This document shows, piece after piece, positions 28,360 through 37,063 of a DNA stretch of 64,000 bases. The stretch's first letter is position 1; the number at the start of each line of letters is the position of its first letter. Made by a program: the position numbers and the translations under genes. Origin of the DNA: Oxynema aestuarii AP17 (GTDB lineage: Bacteria; Cyanobacteriota; Cyanobacteriia; Cyanobacteriales; Laspinemataceae); assembly GCF_012295525.1 (NCBI RefSeq), contig NZ_CP051167.1:5377501-5441500 (forward strand), written 5' to 3'. Under the pieces are notes generated by a model. It saw nothing but the letters and a program-made list of their open reading frames with translations, was not told where the DNA came from and made no database searches.

Positions 28360-29159
28360 TTAGCCGCCTATGGTATGAGCGAACGCATAAGCATAACCAT
28401 CCCTTTTGTGAATGGGTTGGCAATACCTGTGGCTAATTCCAGATACCCGACCCAATCGAGTCACAATATCAAAGTGGCCTGATGCGCGACAGAGAACTCG
28501 CCCAACATAAGACCCTATTTTCTTGCCTTTTGTGACCGTGGCAGTAACGAGATCGCCAGTCTGAAATCTTTTATGAATCCCCCCTAACCCCCCTTATTAA
28601 GGGGGGAACTAAAGGGGGGATGACGAGTAGGAAACCCATATTTATCCGTCCCGCACATCTATCGAGTACCATGTCCTTTTGCTGAAATTAACAACGGTTT
28701 GGTGGTCAAGACTTTAAGTGAATCAATTTTCCCAACCCTTGCAGCATCTAGCCAGTGCGTTTTGGGTAGGTCTAATCGCGTCCGATTGAACTTGGTTTGT
28801 CCCCCCGTACCTGTCGCCACAGGCAAGCCTGTTTGTTTCAGAGCATTGAACAACGCCCATCGGGTTGAATTGACGGCTGCTGCATCTTTGATTTGTTGAC
28901 CTCGGTGTTCGATCTCAGCCCCGAAGATTACCTTCGTGCCCTGTACGATCGCAATTCCTGTGACCTGAGAACCCGGATCGAGTTTAAGTTCCAGGTCCCG
29001 CACGGGTATGTCTGGGTAGGCTTCTTTGAGAATGATGGTGAACGGATAACGGCGAAATACGGCAGCCTTTCCTGTACAGAGGAGTCGCCGAGCTTTTCCC
29101 GGATGCACTGGGTCAAGTTGCCGCTTGTTTCTGTCCAAGACAAAAACAAAATTTGACAT
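28360..29159 (-). pseudogene. iscB: iscB remnant: internally deleted, nonsense-stopped and interrupted by a small repeat
   Basis: IscB is the RNA-guided nuclease of IS200/605-like elements and relative of Cas9. The frame starts MSNFVFVLDRNKRQLDPVHP (the PLMP domain), continues with GKAAVFRRYPFTIILK and RuvC-I (LELKLDPGSQVTGIAI), then passes from HRGQQIKDA directly into AAVNSTRWALFNALK, the sequence that normally follows the HNH/RuvC-II region. The bridge helix, RuvC-II and HNH are therefore absent in frame. RuvC-III (KTHWLDAARVG) follows. The frame stops at TAG (28659-28661) exactly where relatives continue with glutamine; beyond it MCGTDKYGFPTRH is still readable. A 45-bp C6/G6 element (28577-28621) then shifts the frame, after which the C-terminal domain resumes as RFQTGDLVTATVTKGKKIGS and ends at 28360. 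It is a clear fossil and cannot encode an active nuclease. Confidence 0.9.
28577..28621. repeat. 45-bp C6/G6 inverted-repeat element inside iscB remnant
   Basis: The element starts ATCCCCCCTAACCCCCC, has TTATTAA at the centre, and ends GGGGGGAACTAAAGGGGGGAT. The two halves pair through two C6/G6 blocks. CAT (minus strand) occurs on both sides and could be a short target duplication. It lies within the region of iscB coding for the start of the C-terminal domain and destroys the reading frame. The same type of element is found in the tnpB remnant at 39058-39098. Confidence 0.85.
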
Positions 29160-29335
29160 TGAAGGTCTCCGTAAAACGGGTAATGTTTTCCTCGCCAATG
29201 TTTTTAGGGCTTGTTGGGCTAACGGCACTGCCTTACCCCTCCTAGGGCTGTTTAACCGTTAACGGCAGGGTTCCAAACTGGAAAGCATTTGTAGGTGCCA
29301 TGACCTTAAAAACGTAGTCAGTTAAGACTTAGGCT
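29160..29335 (-). ncRNA. Candidate HEARO / omega RNA of the iscB locus
   Basis: The guide RNAs of IscB (HEARO, now omega RNA) are encoded directly upstream of the gene. Here about 170 bp upstream contain several segments able to pair: CCTGCCGTTAACGG, AGCCCTAGGAGGGG and GGCAGTGCC followed by GTTAG, in the order expected for a structured leader running into the iscB start. I base the call on position plus visible pairing; I cannot compute a covariance score. If right, the RNA part is better preserved than the protein gene. Confidence 0.5.
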
Positions 29336-29337
29336 GG

Positions 29338-29365
29338 GTAGGGGCGTTTCGCGAAACGCCCCTAC
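29338..29365. repeat. Perfect 28-bp palindrome
   Basis: A perfect palindrome starting GTAGGGGCGTTTCG, with its reverse complement following immediately. It lies just upstream of the candidate HEARO RNA. Palindromes of this GTAGGGGCG type are frequent dispersed repeats in cyanobacterial genomes. Directly beyond it, at 29370-29405, is a second GC-rich region with GAAGC...GCTTC pairing. Confidence 0.8.
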
Positions 29366-29674
29366 TGAAGCTGGAAGCATGAAGCCCGCGTGCTTCAGCC
29401 GGGGGGGCTGACGGAACTTGACAGGCCACTGCTCATGTGACTGCTCATCTACTAGTGTGACAGGTTTTTGGTTGGCCGACCGTCGCGATCGTCGCTTTTC
29501 GACCCATACGTATAGGTTTCACTTATGACAACCGCGATCGATTTCTTTGCCCGATCGGTTCGCATTCGGTGCGTATAGTCGATGATTGAGAACGGGGGAC
29601 TTGTCATCGTTCTTGGCGAACTCGGCGATCCCCGAACAAAATCGATTGTTTTTTACCGACGAACACATTTGGAA

Positions 29675-31750
29675 ATGATCCAGCGTCAACCGCAGCGATT
29701 GCCATCCGGAAGTTTACCGCGCATCTCGAAACGCCGATCCTTATTGAGCTTGCTCTTGAGCCTCGTGCAACTGGCTCCCTTCGCCACCGGAGTCGGTGCC
29801 ACCCCACCGCGATCGCCCGATCTCGAAGAAACGTGCGAAATTTTGATTATCGGTGGCGGATTGGCCGGATCGGGAACCGCTTACGAAGCCCTCCTCGCCG
29901 GACGAACCGTTTGCATGACCGAGATTACCGACTGGGTGGGCGGCCAAATTTCCTCTCAAGGGACCTCGGCCCTCGACGAACGCCCCACCCAACGGCAGAA
30001 ACTCTTTTACCCGCGCGGGTATTTAGAATTTCGCGATCGCATTCAAGACCACTACGGCAAACTCAACCCCGGTCAGTGTTGGGTGAGCGAATCGTGCTTT
30101 CTTCCCGAAGACGGCCACAATTTGTTGATGGAACAACTCGAAGAAGCTGCCAAACGCGGGAAAGGTCAGCTTAAATGGTATCCGAACACGGTGATTAAAG
30201 ACCTCGAAATCGTCGATCGCGGCAACGGACGCCAAATTACCGCCGCCATCGGCATCCAACATCGGGCTACGGAAGGGGCGCCGCCGCTCAATACCGAAAC
30301 CCTCTCCCAAAAGCTCGAAGATGCCTACCGCTACGAAGATTCGGAGCGGTTCGACAAAACGATCGTCCGCTTCGTTCCCACCCCCGCGAGTAACGGCGGT
30401 TCCCGTCAAGCCGATTGGTACGTCATCGAAGCCACGGAAACCGGAGAAATCGTCGCCCTCGCCGACATCCCCTACCGCCTCGGCATCGACCCGCGATCGC
30501 GCTTCGAGCCTTCCTCCGCCAGCGAAACGGGCGATCCCTACTGCACTCAGGGCTTCACCTATACGTTTGCCATGCAAGCGACGGAGGAACCCCAAGAACA
30601 CGAAAAACCGCCCTTTTACGATCGCTACGCCCCCTACTACAGCTACGAACTCGAACGTCTCGCTAACTTTACTCTCGTCTACACCTACCGCCGCATCTGG
30701 AGTGCCAAATATACTAAAAATCTGCCCGGGAACGTCCGCGAATACCCCATCAATCCGGGGGATATTTCCATGCAAAACTGGACCTGGGGCAACGACTACC
30801 GCCCGGGGACTTCCGTGGATAATTTAATCTACACCCGCGACCAACTCGAAGCCAACGGACAACTCGAACCCGGCGGCTGGTTGGGCGGTTTGCGCGTCGA
30901 AACCCTGGCGGCGGGAGAAGAACACGCCAAAGGGTTTTTCTATTGGCTGGTGGAAGGGACGACGGATTCCCAACTCGGCGACGGGGTGAAGGAGAAACAC
31001 CCGAATCATCGCTATTTGGCGGGGTTGGACTCGCCGATGGCGACGGCTCACGGCTTGTCGAAATATCCTTACATGCGCGAGGGTCGCCGGATTATCGGTC
31101 GTCCCGGTTGGGGTCATCCCAATGGGTTTACCGTCTGGGAAATCGATATTTCTCGCGCCGACTACAGCGAGGATTTTTATCGTTTGAATTTGCTCCCGGA
31201 GGAATATCGCCGCTTGTGGGAATCCCTCGCCGGATTGAATGCGTTGGAGGCCCTTCGGGAACAACCAGATACGGAGAATATACCGCCGCGATCGCGTTCT
31301 ACGATTTTCCCCGATTCCGTCGGGATTGCCCACTACGCGATCGACTTTCATCCCTGCATGACGGAGAGTCCCCCGGAAGCCCCCGGCAATACGGAACGGG
31401 AAGGGGAACGACGGGGCGCCGGGACGGCTTATCCGTTCCAAATTCCCCTGCGGTCGATGATTCCTCAAGAGATCGATAATTTGTTGGTGGCGGGGAAGAG
31501 TATTGCCACCAGTCACATCGCCGCCGCCGCCTATCGGGTTCATTCGTTTGAATGGTCTGTCGGTGTCGCTGCAGGAGTTACGGCAGATTTGTTATTGGAA
31601 AAGGATTTATTGCCTTACGAGTTGGTGGATGACTTGCCCTATAAGGAACCGGACTTGGAGGTTTTGCAAGGGCGGTTGAACCGTCAGGGGAATCCGACGG
31701 CGTTCCCGGAAACTTCGATTTTCAATAATTCTTGGGAGGATTGGAAATAG
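29675..31750 (+). CDS. Exported FAD-dependent oxidoreductase (FAD_oxidored family)
   Basis: The ATG at 29675 gives 691 residues with an N-terminal signal sequence: basic RISKRRS, hydrophobic LLSLLLSLVQLAPFATG, then a likely cleavage near VGA-TPP. An earlier start at 29582 would bury this. The mature part begins with a Rossmann dinucleotide-binding motif (EILIIGGGLAGSGTAYEALL) and an acidic residue at the end of beta-2 (VCMTEITDWVGGQ). A second FAD contact region lies near the C-terminus (NLLVAGKSIATSHIAAAAYR). The family comprises periplasmic or extracytoplasmic flavoproteins of unknown substrate. It is preceded by the iscB fossil and followed by a strong hairpin, so it is monocistronic. Confidence 0.85.
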   Translation: MIQRQPQRLPSGSLPRISKRRSLLSLLLSLVQLAPFATGVGATPPRSPDLEETCEILIIGGGLAGSGTAYEALLAGRTVCMTEITDWVGGQISSQGTSALDERPTQRQKLFYPRGYLEFRDRIQDHYGKLNPGQCWVSESCFLPEDGHNLLMEQLEEAAKRGKGQLKWYPNTVIKDLEIVDRGNGRQITAAIGIQHRATEGAPPLNTETLSQKLEDAYRYEDSERFDKTIVRFVPTPASNGGSRQADWYVIEATETGEIVALADIPYRLGIDPRSRFEPSSASETGDPYCTQGFTYTFAMQATEEPQEHEKPPFYDRYAPYYSYELERLANFTLVYTYRRIWSAKYTKNLPGNVREYPINPGDISMQNWTWGNDYRPGTSVDNLIYTRDQLEANGQLEPGGWLGGLRVETLAAGEEHAKGFFYWLVEGTTDSQLGDGVKEKHPNHRYLAGLDSPMATAHGLSKYPYMREGRRIIGRPGWGHPNGFTVWEIDISRADYSEDFYRLNLLPEEYRRLWESLAGLNALEALREQPDTENIPPRSRSTIFPDSVGIAHYAIDFHPCMTESPPEAPGNTEREGERRGAGTAYPFQIPLRSMIPQEIDNLLVAGKSIATSHIAAAAYRVHSFEWSVGVAAGVTADLLLEKDLLPYELVDDLPYKEPDLEVLQGRLNRQGNPTAFPETSIFNNSWEDWK

Positions 31751-31759
31751 GGGGTTGAG

Positions 31760-31812
31760 GGGGGCGATCGGTAAATTTACGCTGTTTTTCGGTGAAATTG
31801 CCGATCGCCCCC
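31760..31812 (+). terminator. Hairpin after the FAD oxidoreductase gene
   Basis: A perfect 12-bp stem, GGGGGCGATCGG (31760-31771) with its complement at 31801-31812, starts 10 bp after the stop codon. The loop contains AAATTT-type sequence that can extend the pairing. There is no T-run, so it may stabilise the 3' end rather than act as a classical terminator. Confidence 0.5.
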
Positions 31813-33290
31813 GCCGAGCGGCTTCGATCTGCTCGTATTGAGCGTTATTTTGCGATTTAACGGCTCTGTTGACGGGCAATGGGCGATCTCCTTTCCGGGG
31901 TCGCCTTATTTTTTGGCGACGGGTTTAAACTTGTCGGCGAATTTGGGTATTCTGCCCTATAGGGGGTCGGACACTCTCTCGACCTGCCCCGTGCCAGACC
32001 CAGTGCGAGCCTAGGGGAAACAGGAGATGACCGGATGGCGCGATCGAAAAGCCGATCTCTCCATGCCATTTTTTCGCGATCGCCATGTTCCATTTTTCCA
32101 AACTTCAGTGTTTCTACGGTTGCCAAATTTGTCAATTTATCAAAAGTCAGAAAAGCAGATTTTAAGGATTTTTTTAAAATTCAAAAAACTTGAGTAATTT
32201 CCGAAACATTCCCCGAAGAATTACGGAATTTCAATTTTACTTTTCCTTAAAAGATAATTCCTCAGTTAATAAAAATGAAGGCGCGATCGCCGGGGCGATC
32301 GGTCATTTTTTTGTTGAGTATAGAGTTGAAATACCCAGGCTGCCCGAGGGGCGAAACCACGAAATAGAGCGCCTGAAACCTACGTTAAGGTAGAATTGAA
32401 CCGCGATCGCCTGCACAGAAGATACCGACGGGCGAGCCGGATAGGCGATCGGGTAACTTGCCAACAAATTTCTAAAAAAAATCTTTTGAGTGGGGAACAA
32501 ACCCAAACAAGCCTTGGTCTATCAACGCAGGTCGCATTTTTAGCACCTCCTTTGGGAACCCAAACAATTCGGTTGTAGTCTCTAGCTTTAGCAAAGCCTT
32601 GAGATTGAGATCTGGAGAACCCCCCGCGATTTAAATCAATCGATCGAACGGAGTTCGACAATCTCGCTACCATCGAACGAACAACAACAAGTTAACAACC
32701 AGCTAACAATAAGTTGTCTGACAGGGTTCATCTATAACCTAATATTCACAGGTTGAGGATTATGAAATGATGGGTGGTTGAGATTATCGATGGCCGATGA
32801 ATGGGATGGAGTGAAAGTAGAAAATAGGTAAGCACCCCAAATGGCAACTACACGATAAAACTTTCAAATCCATTCGCTCTCAAGCCATATCAAACTAAAA
32901 ACCCTACTGTTTTTGAGAATTTCTAAGTAGTAGACTATGAAACTGGTTCCGCTTAATTGAGTCCATCGAATCCCATCCAAACCGACTGCACAACTTCCAC
33001 TTGAATCCAACTGGCTCAGTTGGCAACACCAGTTCCCTTAGAAAATAAACTTCAGTGCAGAACTACAGTGCTAAAAGGGGGTTAACGTTTTGAGAGCGTC
33101 ATCGAAACAAACAATCTGGCAATCGCCCCATCGGGTCGCCACTCAACCCAGAAATTCTAGATTTTTACCTAGCTAGCCACGCAAACTAGCACGGTTATCA
33201 TCCATCTCAAACAGGCGTTCGTCAACGTCATGGGGTGGTTTGTGTTCCCAAAAAGTTTTCGCGATCGAAAAATAACCCAGGAGAATTGGA
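31813..33290. other. 1.5-kb gene-poor, AT-richer region upstream of the acidic RTX protein
   Basis: No convincing full-length gene is present on either strand. The region contains only a few HIP1 sites, an AT-rich stretch (32140-32290), a tiny frame with a perfect Shine-Dalgarno on the minus strand (32472-32537), and the likely long 5' leader of the acidic protein gene (about 32700-33290). Minus-strand codons around 32480-32600 read KARDYNRIVWVPKGG, which might be part of a decayed gene, but I cannot identify it. Confidence 0.45.
32472..32537 (-). CDS. Possible 21-residue peptide with ideal ribosome site
   Basis: On the minus strand AAGGAGGTG (32544-32552) precedes an ATG at optimal spacing, and the frame runs 21 codons to TAG, beginning MRPALIDQGLFGF and ending SKDFF. 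This is the best Shine-Dalgarno match I noticed in the window, which is unusual for cyanobacteria. It could be a leader peptide, a small protein, or chance. No homologue comes to mind. Confidence 0.25.
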   Translation of the reverse strand: MRPALIDQGLFGFVPHSKDFF

Positions 33291-36200
33291 ATGGACGAAC
33301 TCGAACAACAACAACAACAAGAACAAGAACAACAACAAGAACAACCTGTTGTGGTCGAAGAAGAAGCCCCGGCGACCGAAGAACCCATCGTCGAAGGTGA
33401 AGTGACAGTCACCGCAGAAGACCAACCCGTTGAAGAAACCGAAGGAGAAGTCGTTCCCCCTCAAGAAGGCTTAACCGACGAAGAATTAGCCGTCACCACG
33501 GGTGTCGCCGATGACGGTACCGACGATAGCGTCTCTGAAGAGCCGGAAGTCATGGAAACCGTCGCTGAAGATGACGTCGTTGGTGACGATGCTGGGGATG
33601 ATCTTGGTGAGGAAGGAGACGTCACCACTACCGTTGTCCCTGAAGAAGGACAAGAAGCTCCCGAAGGAGAAGTCACCGTCACCGAAGATATGAGCGACGA
33701 CATGGACGACATGGACGACGACATGGACGACGACATGGACGACGACATGGACGACGACATGAGCGGCGAAATGGGTGACGACGACATGAGCGGCGAAATG
33801 GGTGACGACGACATGGACGACGCCGACGGTCTCGATGGCGAAAGCCAAGAATTTCTCTCGAAATGCTTCAACGAAGAACTGTATCTCCAGTACAACGAAG
33901 ACGTTCGCGTCGCCGTTGAAGCCGGACAGTTCTCCAGTGGTTTTGAACACGCCGTCAAATTTGGCTACAAAGAGCAACGCACCGTTTTAGTTGGCTTTGA
34001 AGCGAGCTACTACGAAGAACAAAATATTGACGTTGCCCAAGCTGTCAACCGTGGCGAGTTCGTCAGTTCCTTCGCTCACTTCCTGAAACACGGTCGTAAA
34101 GAACGTCGTGGATTCAGCCGCTTCTTCAAAGAAGACGAATATCTCGCCAGTAACACCGACGTTCAAGAAGCTGTTGCTAGCGGCCAGTTTGAAAGCGGTG
34201 CCGCTCACTTCTTCCAATTTGGGATTTTTGAAGCTCGCGTTTTCAGCAGCGAATTTAGCGCGATCTCCTACATCAACAACAATAGCGACATTGCCGAAGC
34301 CCTTCAACAAGGCTCGATCTTCAGTGCCTTCCTCCACTTCCTGCAATTTGGATTAGAAGAAGGTCGCTTGGCGAGTGCCGACCCCGACAGCGATGACGAT
34401 GACGATGATGATGACATCGCCGGGGAAGATTCCGATGACGGTGCCGTTGGTGGTGAAGGTGGCGACGACATCGACGATGACGGCGGTGACGCCGACGGTG
34501 CTGACGCCGATGATGACGGTGACGACGCCGATGGTGCTGACGCCGATGACGACGGTGACGACGCCGACGGTGACGACATTGAAGACAGTGCCAATCCCGA
34601 CGATCTGCCCGACGTTCCCAATCCTCCGGACATCGAGATTCCCGAACCCCCAGAACCTGAAGAACCTACGGTCGATGTTGACAGTGCCTTAGAACAAAGC
34701 GGACTGTTTAACGAAGAATTCTTTAGCTCTCAGTTGAGTGAAGAGATCCTCGCCCGGATTGGGGAAGGTGCCGAGTTCAGCAGCGTTCGCGAATTCTTCC
34801 TGAAAGAAGGAATCTCTCAAGGCTTAGTCCCGACTCCGTTCTTCAACGTCGAATTCTTCCTCGATAGCAATCCGGAAGTTGAAGAAAGCATTGCAAGTGG
34901 CAAGTTCTCCAGTGCCTTTGAAGCTTTCTTAGCCTTCACTCAAAGCGGATCTCAAGGATCGGATGACGATGAAGGTGATGATGACGGCGGCGAAGTTGGC
35001 AGCCCGATTCCCTTCTTCAATGTCGAGCAATATTTAGCGAAGCTCGAAGCCTTCATCAGCGAAAACGCCGAACAAGTTGCAGAAAATCCAGAACTTGAAC
35101 TCGAAATTCCCGAAGGTGCGACTGCTTCCCAAAAATTCCAACTGGTTTACAAGCACTTCATCTCGGTGGGTGTTAAACAAGGTATCTCCGCCAGTGAAGA
35201 ATTCAACGAAGAACTCTACCTGAAGCTGAATCCGGAAGTCGAACAACTCATTGCGAGTGGCGAGTTCTCTACTGTCCTCGAACACTACTTCTTAGTCGGT
35301 CAGTTTGAAGGTCTGATTGCTTCCAAGCCGGATGATGATATTGAAGAAGAAGAGTACAAAGTCGAAATTGACGATCTCGAAATCGACTTTGAATCGGCTC
35401 TGTTCGGTTCGGCTGAAGGAGAAACCTTAGTCGGTAGCGAAGGCGAAACCGTCATCTTCGGTAACGGCGGCGATGACTTGCTTGAAGGAAGCAAAGACAA
35501 AGATATTCTGGTCGGCGGTTCCGGAGATGACACCTTAATCGGTGGCGACAATGATGACATCCTCATCGGTGACGGTGCCGACTATGACGACACCATGATT
35601 GGTGGCGAAGGTGACGACGATTCCGATGACGGTGCCGAAGGCGACGACACCACCACGGGTGCCGAAGGTGATGACACCACCACGGGTGCTGAAGGTGATG
35701 ACACCACGACCGGAGCCGAAGGTGACGACACCACGACCGGAGCCGAAGGTGATGACACCACCACGGGTGCTGAAGGTGACGACACCACGACCGGAGCCGA
35801 AGGTGACGACACCACCACGGGTGCTGAAGGTGACGACACCACGACCGGAGCCGAAGGTGACGACACCACCACGGGTGCTGAAGGTGACGACACCACGACC
35901 GGAGCCGAAGGTGATGACACCACGACCGGAGCTGAAGGTGACGACACCACCACGGGTGCTGAAGGTGACGACACCACGACCGGAGCTGAAGGTGACGACA
36001 CCACGACCGGAGCCGAAGGTGATGACACCACCACGGGTGCTGAAGGTGACGACACCACGACCGGAGCTGAAGGTGACGACACCACGACCGGAGCCGAAGG
36101 TGACGACAGCATGATGGGTGGTGACGAGCTTGAAGGTGGTAATGACTACCTCGAAGGCGGCAAAGGGAAAGACACCATTCTTGGCGGTGCTGGCGACGAT

Positions 36201-36719
36201 ACCATTCTCGGTGGCGACCAGAAAGACTTGCTCGCGGGTGGCGATGACAACGACTACCTCGATGGCGGTGACCAGAAAGACACCCTCATCGGCGGTGCGG
36301 GTAACGATATCCTCTTCGGCGGCAAGCAAAAAGACATGCTCTACGGCGGCGAAGGCGACGATACCATGTACGGCGGCGAAGGCAAGGATACGCTGACGGG
36401 CGGTGCCGGAGCTGACTTGTTCATCCTCGATGCGGATGACTTGGCTGAAGGTGAAGATGGTGTGGTTTCCAGCAAGAAGGGCGATGTGATTACTGACTTC
36501 AATGCGGAAGAAGGTGACACGATCGCGATCGCTGGCGAAGCTTTCGGTATCACCAACATCTCCGATGTGTTCTCGGCGGATGGTTCCGGTGACGTGGGTG
36601 TTGTCAGTGGCTCGACGGAAGCCGGCGATACCTTCACGAAGATTAGCTTCAGTGCGGAATACTCGCTGACGATCTTCTCTGAAACCGAAATCACGGCGAA
36701 TGATGTGACGCTGTTGTAA
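33291..36719 (+). CDS. Very acidic RTX-type calcium-binding repeat protein
   Basis: A 1142-residue protein with AGGAGA 6 bases before its ATG. Order: Gln/Glu-rich N-terminus (1-30); acidic Val/Glu region; Met-Asp repeats (about 138-180: DDMDDDMDD, SGEMGDDDM); eight related units of about 40 residues between 192 and 680, with the pattern F(N)EExYLxxNxDVxxAxxxGxF and HFLxFGxxEGR; Asp/Gly/Ala linker (about 364-440); RTX nonapeptides (GNGGDDLLEGS, GGSGDDTLIGG) about 700-775; seventeen GAEGDDTTT nonapeptides (781-933); a second RTX block (about 945-1045); and a C-terminal 100-residue domain beginning DLFILDADD, like type I secretion substrates. There is no signal peptide. It is probably exported by a type I system and folds on binding Ca2+ outside the cell, perhaps in sheath or gliding layers (compare oscillin, known from Phormidium). 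The specific role is inferred. Confidence 0.85.
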   Translation: MDELEQQQQQEQEQQQEQPVVVEEEAPATEEPIVEGEVTVTAEDQPVEETEGEVVPPQEGLTDEELAVTTGVADDGTDDSVSEEPEVMETVAEDDVVGDDAGDDLGEEGDVTTTVVPEEGQEAPEGEVTVTEDMSDDMDDMDDDMDDDMDDDMDDDMSGEMGDDDMSGEMGDDDMDDADGLDGESQEFLSKCFNEELYLQYNEDVRVAVEAGQFSSGFEHAVKFGYKEQRTVLVGFEASYYEEQNIDVAQAVNRGEFVSSFAHFLKHGRKERRGFSRFFKEDEYLASNTDVQEAVASGQFESGAAHFFQFGIFEARVFSSEFSAISYINNNSDIAEALQQGSIFSAFLHFLQFGLEEGRLASADPDSDDDDDDDDIAGEDSDDGAVGGEGGDDIDDDGGDADGADADDDGDDADGADADDDGDDADGDDIEDSANPDDLPDVPNPPDIEIPEPPEPEEPTVDVDSALEQSGLFNEEFFSSQLSEEILARIGEGAEFSSVREFFLKEGISQGLVPTPFFNVEFFLDSNPEVEESIASGKFSSAFEAFLAFTQSGSQGSDDDEGDDDGGEVGSPIPFFNVEQYLAKLEAFISENAEQVAENPELELEIPEGATASQKFQLVYKHFISVGVKQGISASEEFNEELYLKLNPEVEQLIASGEFSTVLEHYFLVGQFEGLIASKPDDDIEEEEYKVEIDDLEIDFESALFGSAEGETLVGSEGETVIFGNGGDDLLEGSKDKDILVGGSGDDTLIGGDNDDILIGDGADYDDTMIGGEGDDDSDDGAEGDDTTTGAEGDDTTTGAEGDDTTTGAEGDDTTTGAEGDDTTTGAEGDDTTTGAEGDDTTTGAEGDDTTTGAEGDDTTTGAEGDDTTTGAEGDDTTTGAEGDDTTTGAEGDDTTTGAEGDDTTTGAEGDDTTTGAEGDDTTTGAEGDDTTTGAEGDDSMMGGDELEGGNDYLEGGKGKDTILGGAGDDTILGGDQKDLLAGGDDNDYLDGGDQKDTLIGGAGNDILFGGKQKDMLYGGEGDDTMYGGEGKDTLTGGAGADLFILDADDLAEGEDGVVSSKKGDVITDFNAEEGDTIAIAGEAFGITNISDVFSADGSGDVGVVSGSTEAGDTFTKISFSAEYSLTIFSETEITANDVTLL
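35631..36107 (+). repeat. 27-bp tandem array, 17 full copies, coding for GAEGDDTTT
   Basis: Units begin every 27 bp from 35631; the seventeenth ends at 36089 and an 18-bp partial unit (GAEGDD) follows. All full copies encode the same nine residues. DNA differences are synonymous only (GGT/GGA, GCC/GCT, GAT/GAC, ACCACG/ACGACC), and much of the array alternates between two codon versions, giving a 54-bp higher-order period. Confidence 0.93.
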
Positions 36720-36770
36720 TCCCGCGATTCATCTCAAGCTCGATTGAGTTTGACTGAGCGTTAAATTTAG

Positions 36771-36804
36771 AAATCGCACTGGTTCTTCGAGCCAGTGCGA
36801 TTTT
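36771..36804 (+). terminator. Rho-independent terminator of the RTX protein gene
   Basis: Stem AAATCGCACTGG / CCAGTGCGATTT with loop TTCTTCGAG and trailing T's, 51 bp after the stop codon. The stem is perfect. Confidence 0.85.
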
Positions 36805-36923
36805 TATGTATTACGGCTTTTGGTTCTGAGCCTATATTGGGCGAGGCATTGCATCTAGGGGCGATCGGGGTCGAGGCGATCGCCGCGCGCGCATCGAGCT
36901 GTCTGGAGTGGCAAATCTGAGGG

Positions 36924-36953
36924 TCTCGTGAGAGTGTCTTCACGAGATTTTTT
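36924..36953 (+). terminator. Second terminator-like hairpin, orphan
   Basis: TCTCGTGA / TCACGAGA around an 8-base loop, followed by seven T's. No gene lies between it and the preceding terminator, so it may end a small RNA or read-through transcript. Confidence 0.65.
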
Positions 36954-37063
36954 TAATTTTTGTCAGGAACTTCGCAACCCCTTTAAAAAGATCCTCTATA
37001 CTTAAAACATAGGTTTTTCGATAAAAACTATATGGGGATCGTCAAAAACAGAGGCATAATACC

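Larger units (their letters stand above)
36720..37063. other. Intergenic region with two terminator hairpins and dioxygenase promoter
   Basis: Contains the RTX-gene terminator (36771-36804), a second terminator-like hairpin (36924-36953) and an AT-rich stretch (about 36955-37060) that should hold the promoter of the dioxygenase gene. Confidence 0.6.

Noticed and set aside
28659-29159. Taking the truncated iscB frame as a functional IsrB-like protein
   Set aside because: IsrB keeps the bridge helix and RuvC-II; here both are missing and a stop codon removes the C-terminal domain.
30023-31543. Minus-strand frames opposite the FAD oxidoreductase
   Set aside because: Antisense to a clear flavoprotein; no ribosome sites.
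35631-36107. Considered as a CRISPR array
   Set aside because: Units are contiguous with no spacers and lie in frame inside a protein gene.
35535-36329. Long minus-strand frames with repeated TFGSGRGVV or VVSSPSAP units
   Set aside because: Shadow of the 27-bp array of the RTX gene; composition follows from the repeat.
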